The notes below the pieces were generated by a model that searched no databases, was not told where the DNA came from, and was given only the letters and a program-made list of their open reading frames with translations. Of a DNA stretch of 64,000 nt, positions 55,162-62,404 are shown in pieces. Source of the DNA: Methylothermaceae bacterium (GTDB lineage Bacteria; Pseudomonadota; Gammaproteobacteria; Methylococcales; Methylothermaceae); assembly GCA_026981855.1 (NCBI GenBank), contig JALSIB010000025.1, forward strand, positions 1 to 64,000, written 5' to 3'. Made by a program: the position numbers and the translations under genes. Numbering within the stretch: position 1 is the first letter of the stretch; each line of letters begins with the position of its first letter.

Positions 55162-55770
55162 ATGCAAAACGACGATCGTCAATATCGAATCCTGGAAGAA
55201 GAACTCGCCTACCACGGCTTTTTCGATCTGATCCGGATGAAATTGCGCCATACCCTGTTCCAGGGCGGCTGGAGCAAGGTGCTCACCCGGGAACTGTTCC
55301 AGCGGGGCAATTGCGTCGCCGTGATTCCCTACGACCCGCTCCGGGACAAGGTGATACTGATCGAACAGTTCCGGGTCGGCCCGCTCAGGAACGACGATCC
55401 CAAATGGATGCTGGAAATCGTCGCCGGCGCCATCGAGCCGGGCGAAACGCCGGAGCAGGTCGCCCACCGGGAAACCCTGGAGGAAGCCGGCTGTGAAATC
55501 CTGGAACTGAGGCGGATCACCGAATTCTATACCAGCCCCGGCGGCTCTTCGGAGAAGATCACCCTGTTCTATGCCCGGGTGGAATCGGACAAGGCGGGCG
55601 GCATTCATGGACTGGACGAGGAGGACGAAGACATCCGGGTCCATGTCCTGCCCTTTCAACAGGCCTATGGCGAAGTCGAAAGCGGCAGAATCAATTCGGC
55701 CATTCCCATCATCGGCCTGCAATGGCTGGCGCTGCACCGCGACGCCCTCAGGCGGGAGGCTCCGGACTGA
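55162..55770 (+). CDS. nudF: ADP-ribose pyrophosphatase
   Basis: The 202-residue Nudix hydrolase cleaves ADP-ribose to AMP and ribose-5-phosphate. The Nudix box GAIEPGETPEQVAHRETLEEAG (about 89-110, in the pattern Gx5Ex7REUxEExGU) is complete and is preceded by the ADP-ribose-type IEQFRVGP. FYTSPGGSSEKITLFYA downstream is also typical of NudF. It starts 4 nt after the kinase stop, giving an unusual two-component/nudF operon. The stop directly abuts the convergent secretin-N-like gene. Confidence 0.93.
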   Translation: MQNDDRQYRILEEELAYHGFFDLIRMKLRHTLFQGGWSKVLTRELFQRGNCVAVIPYDPLRDKVILIEQFRVGPLRNDDPKWMLEIVAGAIEPGETPEQVAHRETLEEAGCEILELRRITEFYTSPGGSSEKITLFYARVESDKAGGIHGLDEEDEDIRVHVLPFQQAYGEVESGRINSAIPIIGLQWLALHRDALRREAPD

Positions 55771-56655
55771 CTAACAGCCGCCTGGCACCTCCACCCTGAC
55801 GAAAATCCGGCTGCGGCGGCGCTCGGTGGTGGAATCATACCCCCACCCCGCCGCACCGCCGGCATCGAGATCGTCAGAAACGGCCCCAAGCTCCACCCAG
55901 CGCCCCGGCTCCACCTCCACGGTCGTGCCGGCCGCCCGGACGTCGGTCCCGCCGTCTCCCATCCCGTGCATGCGCCGGGACCAGGGGGAAAGGGTCAAGC
56001 GGACCCGGCATCCCGCCATCCTCGGCACCACCTTGAACCCCCTCGTCACCGGCCGGTAATCGATCCCTCCCGTCACCACGGGTGGATACCCATAGACGCC
56101 GATGACCGGGACGGGCCTTTCCTCCCCCACCACGATATAAGCCGGTTTCCCCTCCAGGGTCTTCAAGCGTTGGCGCGCCCCTTCAAGGCTGTCGGAAAAG
56201 GAACGGTAGAGATGGGCCCGTCCCCGGATGGGCTGGCCGGAAGGCGCCTGGACGGACACCGAAGCCCCGGCGTTCAATTCATCCAGCGTCAATTCCGCGC
56301 TCTGCAGAACCGTAATCGTGAGCTGCTTCAAAGGCCGGTCCAGTTTCCCCACCAATTGGCGGATCTCCCCGATCCTGGCCGCCGGAGCCTTGACGACCAA
56401 TCCAGAGGGCGTGGCCACCACGGCCTCCCCCGGCTCCAGAAGCGGCGTGAGAATTGTGACCATCTCTTCCGGGAGCCGGTGATCGACCGGGATCACCGCC
56501 GTGCCCGCCCCCACCGGCCGTACAAACGCCGCCACCAGCAGCGTCACCGCCAGCCGGCGCCGTCTCCCCCTCCGCCCAGACGCCCCCCCGGTCCCTCTCC
56601 CGGAAGGAGAGGGGAGAATCGATTCATGAGATTGCCGCGATTTGAATCGTCGCAT
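55771..56655 (-). CDS. Secreted secretin-N-like protein
   Basis: The 294-residue protein has a long basic N-region, a signal hydrophobic core (LAVTLLVAAFVRPVGAG, about 36-52) and then a secretin N-like domain (IPVDHRLPEEMVTILTPLL, VVKAPAARIGEIRQLVGKLD, LTITVLQSAEL). No secretin pore domain follows; the rest is beta-rich with unknown function. The ATG follows GGGAG, but about 25 residues between MRRFKSR and RRRRLAV come from a copy of the dispersed hairpin repeat. I do not recognise a named gene. It is divergent from the membrane protein at 56719. Confidence 0.7.
   Translation of the reverse strand: MRRFKSRQSHESILPSPSGRGTGGASGRRGRRRRLAVTLLVAAFVRPVGAGTAVIPVDHRLPEEMVTILTPLLEPGEAVVATPSGLVVKAPAARIGEIRQLVGKLDRPLKQLTITVLQSAELTLDELNAGASVSVQAPSGQPIRGRAHLYRSFSDSLEGARQRLKTLEGKPAYIVVGEERPVPVIGVYGYPPVVTGGIDYRPVTRGFKVVPRMAGCRVRLTLSPWSRRMHGMGDGGTDVRAAGTTVEVEPGRWVELGAVSDDLDAGGAAGWGYDSTTERRRSRIFVRVEVPGGC
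56592..56637 (+). repeat. Dispersed hairpin repeat, copy B
   Basis: CCCTCTCC, CGGAA loop, GGAGAGGG form a stem followed by GAATCGATTCATGAGATTGCC, the reverse-orientation counterpart of copy A and similar to copy C. It lies inside the reading frame of the secretin-N-like gene on the minus strand, where it is translated as an ESILPSPSGRGT-like segment. Confidence 0.7.
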
Positions 56656-56718
56656 CACTTCTCCCCACCCCCAGTTTGATATGATGAAGCCATACTCAAA
56701 TCATAGTGGAGAAACGCC

Positions 56719-57297
56719 ATGCTCAAGAAAGAAGAAGACGCGATTTTCACCTGGCCGCTGTGGGGACTCATGGCCCTGATGGCGGCCACCCGCTTCCACC
56801 ATTTCGGTGACCTTCGGACCCTGCCCGACGCATCCCTGGCGGTTTTCTTTCTCGCCGGGCTGTTCGTCGCCAACCCTTGGGCGTTCGTCATCCTGCTGAT
56901 CGAGGCCGGCCTGATCGACTATCTGGCCATCCACTTCGGCGGTGTCAGCGGCTGGTGCGTCACACCCGCCTACCTGTTCCTGATTCCCACCTACGGCATC
57001 CTGTGGTTGGGAGGGCGCCGGAGCCGCGGGTTCTCCCCCGACACGGTCACCGGTATCGTTTCGACCCTGGGCGCGGTGCTGGTTGCGGCAATGCTGGCTT
57101 TCCTGCTCTCCAACGCCGGTTTCTACCTCTTGTCGGGCTATTTCGACGGACTGGGACCGGTGGAATACAGCACCCGGGTCGTCTCGTATCTGCCCCCATA
57201 CCTGATGTCCACCTTCACCTATAGCGCCCTCGTGCTGGCGGGATTGTGGCTATGGCGCCATCTTTCGGCGCCCGGGCCCGCCCTTCCCCACAAATGA
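56719..57297 (+). CDS. Polytopic membrane protein, DUF6580/ECF-S-like
   Basis: The 192-residue protein has five or six membrane helices. LMALMAATRFHHFGDLRTLP near the N terminus and the LSNAGFYLLSGYFDGLG...YLPPYLMSTFTYSALVL pattern resemble DUF6580-type proteins, thought to be related to ECF S components. The resemblance is from memory and moderate. GGAG lies 8 nt upstream of the ATG. The vitamin-B12-regulated btuB is two genes downstream, so transport of a corrinoid or related compound is a reasonable but unproven guess. A GGGGC/GCCCC hairpin lies just after the stop. Confidence 0.65.
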   Translation: MLKKEEDAIFTWPLWGLMALMAATRFHHFGDLRTLPDASLAVFFLAGLFVANPWAFVILLIEAGLIDYLAIHFGGVSGWCVTPAYLFLIPTYGILWLGGRRSRGFSPDTVTGIVSTLGAVLVAAMLAFLLSNAGFYLLSGYFDGLGPVEYSTRVVSYLPPYLMSTFTYSALVLAGLWLWRHLSAPGPALPHK

Positions 57298-57434
57298 CGG
57301 GGCCTTTTCGCCCCCGATGGGGCTTGTTCGACTAGCCTTGTCGAAGACTGACAGGGAAGTCACCAGAATTCTGACTACAATTCCATGACAGGGCCGATCC
57401 ACATCACCACGTTTCCTTCCCGGGGGGCAGACCA

Positions 57435-58409
57435 TTGCATCAGAACCGCTTGAATCTTCTGCGAACGATCGAAAGCCGGCGGCGTTCCAAGGCCATCCTC
57501 TATGCCACCGGCGACAGGCCGGGGCTGGAAACGGAAATCACCGGACAGGTCTACGAGTACTTCGTCGATATCCTGGAGCGATTCGGCGAGGTCCATCGGA
57601 TCTCGCTGGTTCTCTACACCCAGGGAGGCGATCACCTGACCGCCTGGTCGCTGGTCAACCTGATCAGACAATATTGCAAACGGTTCGAAGTCATCCTTCC
57701 AGCCAAGGCGCACGACGCCGGCACCCTTCTGAGCCTTGGAGCCGACTGCATCCTGATGACCAAGCAGGCGACCCTCAGCGCCATCGAGCCCTCGGTCGAA
57801 AGCCCGCTCAATCCGGACTTTGGTGAAGATCTGATGCGCCATGCCATTCCCCTCAACGAAGAAACCATTCACAACTACCTGGATTTCGCCCTCGCCCAGA
57901 TCGGTGAACACGACCCGCATGTGATCAAGGATCTGATCCTGGACCTGGCCAACAAGATCCACCCGCTGGTGCTCGGAGAGGCCTACAGGGCGGCGGCACA
58001 GCTCCAGGCGGTCGCCACCAAGTTGCTGCACGGCGCCGGTGTCGAGGAAAGCGCTATCGACAAAATCGTGTCTTTCCTCTGCTCCGAATCCGGCCACCGC
58101 TACCTCCTCCACCGCAACGAGGCCCATTCCCTAGGCCTTCCGGTCGAAAGGCCCCATGAAACCCTCTGCACCGAGATCAAAACGCTCCACCGCGATGTCG
58201 CCGACGAACTGGCGCTCAGACAAAGCTGGAAACCGGATCTGGAACCCGATATCCACGAACACGACACTTTCCACTACACCACCGCCCTCCTGGAATCCAC
58301 GGCGGGGCTTTCCTGGCGCTACGCCATCGAAGGCGATTTCCTCCGCCTCAACAACACTTACGAAGCCCACCGGACCTTCGAAGGCTGGAAACCGCAAACC
58401 CCTTCCTGA
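57435..58409 (+). CDS. SDH family Clp-fold protein lacking the expected Ser nucleophile
   Basis: The 324-residue protein matches the serine-dehydrogenase-proteinase (SDH) group of ClpP/crotonase-fold proteins: ILYATGDRPGLETEI, LVLYTQGGDHLTAWSLV, LMTKQATLSAIEPSV and NKIHPLVLGEAYRA. At the nucleophile position relatives read KAHSAGT, but here it reads KAHDAGT (Asp94, codon GAC), so proteolysis as in the family is doubtful. No membrane helix or signal peptide. The start is TTG, the only in-frame option near the family N terminus. It lies between the DUF6580-like gene and the B12-riboswitch btuB. Confidence 0.82.
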   Translation: MHQNRLNLLRTIESRRRSKAILYATGDRPGLETEITGQVYEYFVDILERFGEVHRISLVLYTQGGDHLTAWSLVNLIRQYCKRFEVILPAKAHDAGTLLSLGADCILMTKQATLSAIEPSVESPLNPDFGEDLMRHAIPLNEETIHNYLDFALAQIGEHDPHVIKDLILDLANKIHPLVLGEAYRAAAQLQAVATKLLHGAGVEESAIDKIVSFLCSESGHRYLLHRNEAHSLGLPVERPHETLCTEIKTLHRDVADELALRQSWKPDLEPDIHEHDTFHYTTALLESTAGLSWRYAIEGDFLRLNNTYEAHRTFEGWKPQTPS

Positions 58410-58419
58410 AAAAGCGCCC

Positions 58420-58480
58420 CTCCCCCCTCCTTCTCCCGGAGAAAAAGGGGGAAACCGGTTCATGCGATTACCCTGCCCGA
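58420..58480 (+). repeat. Dispersed hairpin repeat, copy C
   Basis: A CCCCCCTCCTTCTC ... GAGAAAAAGGGGG hairpin (about 58422-58451) is followed by GAAACCGGTTCATGCGATTACCCTGC, matching copies A (inverted) and B. It lies 10 nt after the SDH gene stop and may also close that transcript before the btuB promoter. Confidence 0.7.
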
Positions 58481-58496
58481 CGACCACCCAATCCGC

Positions 58497-58524
58497 TTGC
58501 AATCCATCCCCCAGCGTTTACAAT
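58497..58524 (+). promoter_or_regulatory. Promoter of the btuB transcript
   Basis: TTGCAA (58497-58502) and TACAAT (58519-58524, 5/6) are spaced by 16 nt. The start would be near 58531, right at the 5' edge of the cobalamin riboswitch, giving a leader of about 310 nt. Confidence 0.6.
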
Positions 58525-58530
58525 AGCCAG

Positions 58531-58735
58531 CCGCTTTTGGGTGCCCTTGGCGAAAGGGTGAAAAGGGAAGCCGGTCGAAGTCCGGCGCTGCCCCCGCAAC
58601 GGTAGGTGAGACAAGGCAGATCGACATGCCACTGGGCCCCGGCCTGGGAAGGCGATCGGCCAACATCCGCTCACGAGCCCGGAGACCTGCCCATTGGCGA
58701 GGCCGGGATGGGAAAAGCGTGCAACACCGCGCCAG
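58531..58735 (+). promoter_or_regulatory. Cobalamin riboswitch
   Basis: The leader holds the conserved elements in order: GGTGCCC, GGGAAGCCGGTCGAAGTCCGGC, GCTGCCCCCGCAACGGTA, the B12-box core GCCACTGG at 58628-58635, GGGAAGGCG and GAGCCCGGAGACCTGCC. The expression platform probably lies between about 58735 and the btuB ATG, where a 7-bp CGCGGCC/GGCCGCG hairpin (58763-58785) precedes the GAGGAG ribosome site at 58824-58829. B12 binding is expected to reduce btuB expression. The 3' boundary is approximate. Confidence 0.93.
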
Positions 58736-58838
58736 CCCTCTCCAACCTTCACCGGCCAGGGACGCGGCCCCAGGCATCGGCCGCGATCGTTCAAACCCGG
58801 GCGTGCGGTGGGCGCGCCCAAACGAGGAGCCTTCCATC

Positions 58839-60710
58839 ATGAACCCTTTTCTCAGAGCCTTTCCGCTGTTTTTCACCTTCCCTCTCACCGGACTGGCGGC
58901 CGACGAGCCTGTCACCGATCTCGAACCCATGGTCGTGACCGCCGCCCGCACCCCGATACCCTTGCGCGAAACCGGCAGCAGCATCACCGTCATCAGCGCC
59001 GAAGACATCGCCCGGCGGAGGCTGTTCACGGTCGCCGACGTGTTGCGCAACGTTCCTGGGCTGGACGTGGTGCAGGCCGGCGGTCTCGGCCGCCAGACCT
59101 CGGTCTTCATGCGGGGCGCCAACTCCAATCAGACCCTGGTGCTGATCGACGGAATCGAGGTCAACGATCCCTCCACCCCCGGCGCGGCTTTCGATTTCGC
59201 CAACCTCACCGTGGACAACATCGAACGGATCGAAATTCTCAGAGGCCCCCAAAGTACCCTCTATGGTTCGGACGCCATCGGCGGGGTGATCCACATCATC
59301 ACCAAACAGGGACAAGGCAAACCTTCCGCCGGCTTCAGCGCCGAGGGCGGCAGTTACGGCAGCTGGAAACTCATGGGCACCGCCTCGGGAACCCATGACC
59401 GCCTTCGCTGGAGCGCCAGTGCCAGTCATCTGAGCAGCAACGGATTCTCCGCCGCCGACGACAGGTTGGGGAACGGCGAAGACGACGGCTACGACAACAC
59501 CACCGTCTCGGCCCGGGGCGGCTGGCGGGCGCTGGACAACCTTGACCTGGACGCGGTCGTCCGCTTCCAGCACAGCAAGGCCGATCTGGACAGCTGTGGC
59601 GGTCCCGCTTGCGACGACCCCGACTACACCCAGGAAACCAACCAAGTCTATGTGCGGGGCCAGGGCACCCTGGACCTGTTCGACCAATTCTGGCGCCAGA
59701 CGCTACGGATCTCCTACAACCACAACGAAAAGAAATTCCGCGACAAGGCCAACCCCGGCGATTTCTTCGTCGACACCAGCAATTGGCGGGGAGAGAAGTT
59801 CAAGCTGGACTGGCAGAACACCCTCGACCTGGCCGACTGGGATACCCTGCTCTTCGGCATCACCACCGAAACCGAGTGGATGAACAGCAACGAGATCGAC
59901 ACTCTCTCGGCCACCATCAACGGTTACTATGGCGAGAACCGGCTCAAGATCCTGGACCGTTTCATCACCACCGCCGGCATCCGCCTGGACGACCATGATC
60001 AATTCGGCGACAAACTGACCTGGCGCATCACCCAGGCCGTCCTGATCCCTGAGACCGGCACCAAGCTGCGGGGAAGCTACGGAAAAGGTTTCAAGGCCCC
60101 CAGCCTGTACCAATTGTTCGGCCCCTCGGGTGCCTTCGGCCCTGTCGGCAATCCCGGCCTGAAACCGGAAACCAGCATCGGCTGGGACGTGGGGGTGGAT
60201 CAGTCCTTCCTCGGAGACCGCGTCTATCTCAGCGCCTCCTATTTCCACAACGATTTTTCCAACCTGATCGATTTCCAGTTCGGCAACGGCTACCAGAATC
60301 TGGATAAAGCCAGAACCAACGGCGTGGAAACCGCCGTGGAAGTCCGTCCCTGGGACATTCTGACGCTGCGCGGCACCTATACCTACACCAACACCGAAGA
60401 CAACGAGGAAAACCAACTGTTGCGCCGGCCCCGTCACAAGGGCAGCTTCGATGCCGACATCCAGGTCACCGAGAAAGGGCACCTGCACGTCAATGTCCTG
60501 GTTGTCGGAAGCCGCCGCTTCTCCAGTTTCGCCTACAGGGAGGCGCTCGATCCCTATGTGCTGGTCAATCTCGCCGGCAGCTACCAGCTCACCCGTTATC
60601 TGTCGCTCTATGGGCGCATCGACAACGCCCTGGACATGGAATACGCGGAAATTCCCGGCTATGGCACCAGCCGGGTGGCAGGTTATGGAGGATTCAGGCT
60701 GTCGTTTTGA
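58839..60710 (+). CDS. btuB: TonB-dependent vitamin B12 receptor BtuB
   Basis: BtuB imports cobalamin across the outer membrane with TonB energy. The 623-residue protein has a signal peptide (ending TGLAA, about residue 19), a TonB-box-like EPMVVTAAR, a plug domain (LRNVPGLDVVQAGGLGRQT, GSDAIGGVIHIITKQG) and a beta-barrel ending in the aromatic C-terminal VAGYGGFRLSF. The cobalamin riboswitch upstream supports the substrate. GAGGAG lies 9 nt before the ATG. No btuCDF is in the window; a small Cys-rich gene follows 179 nt downstream. Confidence 0.94.
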   Translation: MNPFLRAFPLFFTFPLTGLAADEPVTDLEPMVVTAARTPIPLRETGSSITVISAEDIARRRLFTVADVLRNVPGLDVVQAGGLGRQTSVFMRGANSNQTLVLIDGIEVNDPSTPGAAFDFANLTVDNIERIEILRGPQSTLYGSDAIGGVIHIITKQGQGKPSAGFSAEGGSYGSWKLMGTASGTHDRLRWSASASHLSSNGFSAADDRLGNGEDDGYDNTTVSARGGWRALDNLDLDAVVRFQHSKADLDSCGGPACDDPDYTQETNQVYVRGQGTLDLFDQFWRQTLRISYNHNEKKFRDKANPGDFFVDTSNWRGEKFKLDWQNTLDLADWDTLLFGITTETEWMNSNEIDTLSATINGYYGENRLKILDRFITTAGIRLDDHDQFGDKLTWRITQAVLIPETGTKLRGSYGKGFKAPSLYQLFGPSGAFGPVGNPGLKPETSIGWDVGVDQSFLGDRVYLSASYFHNDFSNLIDFQFGNGYQNLDKARTNGVETAVEVRPWDILTLRGTYTYTNTEDNEENQLLRRPRHKGSFDADIQVTEKGHLHVNVLVVGSRRFSSFAYREALDPYVLVNLAGSYQLTRYLSLYGRIDNALDMEYAEIPGYGTSRVAGYGGFRLSF

Positions 60711-60832
60711 AGCTCTGGGAAAGGCACGAGAAGGAGAGCGAAGGCCATGGCATATTCCCTATTAACGAGGCATATCACCCGGTTCCTTCGCCCCCTTTTC
60801 CGCAAGCTTTTGCTTTTTCTGATGAATTATTC

Positions 60833-60848
60833 TGGCATGGGAGATGCT
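60833..60848 (+). promoter_or_regulatory. Possible sigma-54 (-24/-12) promoter
   Basis: TGGCATGGGAGATGCT has GG (60834-60835) and GC (60846-60847) with exactly 10 nt between, close to the TGGCACG-N4-TTGC consensus. It lies 42 nt ahead of the small Cys4 gene. Consensus match only; no enhancer-binding site or activator gene was seen. Confidence 0.35.
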
Positions 60849-60889
60849 TTTAACCAAGGTGACAGACTCATCCCTCCGGGAGGCTCACC

Positions 60890-61042
60890 ATGCATGCACA
60901 CGTCCGCCGGAAAATTCTTCCAACCGCCAGTGAGGATAAAAAGCCGGGCTGCTTTCGCAGCGACCAACGTTTTTTCTGCCGGCAGAAAAATTGTCCCCTG
61001 CGCCGCGACTGTATGAAGCTGGTGGCTGAATGGCTTCGCTGA
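60890..61042 (+). CDS. 50-residue four-cysteine small protein
   Basis: An ATG with a strong GGGAGG site at 6-nt spacing opens a 50-residue frame. Cys21, Cys30, Cys35 and Cys41 are spaced C-x8-C-x4-C-x5-C within CFRSDQRFFC and KNCPLRRDCMKLVAEWLR. This looks like a small zinc- or iron-sulfur-binding module with a basic N terminus. Its stop falls in the arm of a bidirectional hairpin shared with queC. An 89-residue frame starting at 60747 overlaps it but lacks family features. No function is known to me. Confidence 0.65.
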   Translation: MHAHVRRKILPTASEDKKPGCFRSDQRFFCRQKNCPLRRDCMKLVAEWLR

Positions 61043-61064
61043 GCGCGAAAAAGCCCCCTCAGCG
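61037..61064. terminator. Bidirectional hairpin between the small Cys4 gene and queC
   Basis: CGCTGAG (61037-61043) and CTCAGCG (61058-61064) are perfect 7-bp inverted repeats whose arms contain the stop codons of both convergent genes. No long T-run is present. Confidence 0.5.
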
Positions 61065-61727
61065 ATAACGGGTCGGGTCCGGAACGCCGGCGGCGGCGAA
61101 ACCTTCCCGCCGTAAACGGCAGGCATCGCAGTGACCACAGGCCTTCCCTGCGCTGTCGGCGGCGTAACACGAGACGGCCAGCGCATAATCCGCGCCCAAC
61201 GCCACGCCACGCTGGATGATCTCGGCCTTGCTCAAACGGATCAAGGGGGTGTGAATCTTGAAGCGCCCCCCTTCCACCCCCACCTTGGTGGCCAGATCGG
61301 CCAGCTTCTGAAACGCCTCGATGAATTCAGGCCGGCAGTCCGGGTATCCCGAATAATCCACCGCGTTGACACCGATGAAGATGTCCAGGGCGCCGATCAC
61401 TTCGGCATATCCCAGGGCGAAGGCGAGAAATAGGGTATTGCGGGCGGGCACATAGGTCACCGGAATGCCCTCGCTGGGAACATCCGGCACCTCGATGGCT
61501 TCGTCGGTCAGGGCGGAACCTCCGATGTCACCGAGGCCGATGTGGATGATCTTGTGATCCTCGGCGCCATGGAGTTTGGCGATGGTTCGGGCGGCGCTCA
61601 GCTCCGCATCGTGGCGCTGCCCATAGTCGAAGCTCAGGCAATGGCAGCGATACCCCCGCTCGCGGGCGATCAGCAACGTCGTCAGGGAATCCAGCCCACC
61701 GGACAGTAGAATGACGGCTTTTTTCAT
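61059..61727 (-). CDS. queC: 7-cyano-7-deazaguanine synthase QueC
   Basis: QueC converts 7-carboxy-7-deazaguanine to preQ0 with ATP and ammonia. The 222-residue protein has the PP-loop SGGLDS (9-14), the FDYGQRH segment and a C-terminal zinc site in [19 protein letters not shown]. The ATG giving MKKAVILLS was preferred to an upstream TTG. It is the last gene of the tolB-pal-cpoB-queE-queC block on the minus strand, an order seen in many gammaproteobacteria. Confidence 0.97.
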   Translation of the reverse strand: MKKAVILLSGGLDSLTTLLIARERGYRCHCLSFDYGQRHDAELSAARTIAKLHGAEDHKIIHIGLGDIGGSALTDEAIEVPDVPSEGIPVTYVPARNTLFLAFALGYAEVIGALDIFIGVNAVDYSGYPDCRPEFIEAFQKLADLATKVGVEGGRFKIHTPLIRLSKAEIIQRGVALGADYALAVSCYAADSAGKACGHCDACRLRREGFAAAGVPDPTRYR

Positions 61728-61755
61728 AAGACAGGTCAACGATGATGAGTGAAAA

Positions 61756-62397
61756 TCAGCGGCCAGGTTCGTCGTCCCACAGCAGTTTGTGAAGCTGCAT
61801 CTGGAACCGGACCGGAAGGCGGTCGCGCAATATCCATTCGGCCAGCTCCCTCGGCGGCAGACGGCCCGCGACGGGCGAAAACAGCACCTCGCAACGATCG
61901 GCCAGCCGATACCGCCCCACGATCTCCCGCGACCAGCGATAATCCCCGGCGTCGGCGATCACGAACTTGACCTGATCCCGGCAGGTCAGGCAGTCGATGT
62001 TCCGGTACAGATTACGCCCCATCTCCCCGGATGCCGGGGTCTTGAGATCCATGACCCTGATCACCCGGGGATCGACGGCCGACACATCGAGCGCCCCGCT
62101 GGTTTCCAGGGAAACCTCGTGACCTTCATCGGCCAACCGTTTCAGTAGTGTCAGACAAGCCGGTTGGGCCAGGGGTTCACCGCCGGTCACGGTCACATGC
62201 CTGACGCCGTAACCGCCCACCTTCCGCACGATGGTTTCGACATCAATCCGCTCACCACCCTGGAAGGCATAGGCGGTATCGCAATAGCCGCAACGCAGCG
62301 GGCAACCCGTGAGCCGCACGAACACCGTCGGCCAGCCCATGGACCTCGATTCCCCTTGCAGGGAGAGAAAGATCTCGGTGATACGAAGCGTTTCCAA
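61756..62397 (-). CDS. queE: 7-carboxy-7-deazaguanine synthase QueE
   Basis: QueE is the radical SAM enzyme that contracts the ring of carboxytetrahydropterin to form 7-carboxy-7-deazaguanine. The 213-residue protein has LSLQGES near the N terminus, the cluster motif CPLRCGYC (Cys32, Cys36, Cys39) and [12 protein letters not shown]. The start is TTG, 7 nt after the cpoB stop, giving [17 protein letters not shown]; no nearer ATG fits the family. It precedes queC by 28 nt. Confidence 0.95.
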   Translation of the reverse strand: METLRITEIFLSLQGESRSMGWPTVFVRLTGCPLRCGYCDTAYAFQGGERIDVETIVRKVGGYGVRHVTVTGGEPLAQPACLTLLKRLADEGHEVSLETSGALDVSAVDPRVIRVMDLKTPASGEMGRNLYRNIDCLTCRDQVKFVIADAGDYRWSREIVGRYRLADRCEVLFSPVAGRLPPRELAEWILRDRLPVRFQMQLHKLLWDDEPGR

Positions 62398-62404
62398 GGT
62401 GAAC

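Noticed and set aside
60747-61016. 89-residue frame after btuB with GGAGAG upstream
   Set aside because: It overlaps the better-supported Cys4 frame, has mixed composition and no family features. It remains possible as a short leader, but I do not annotate it.
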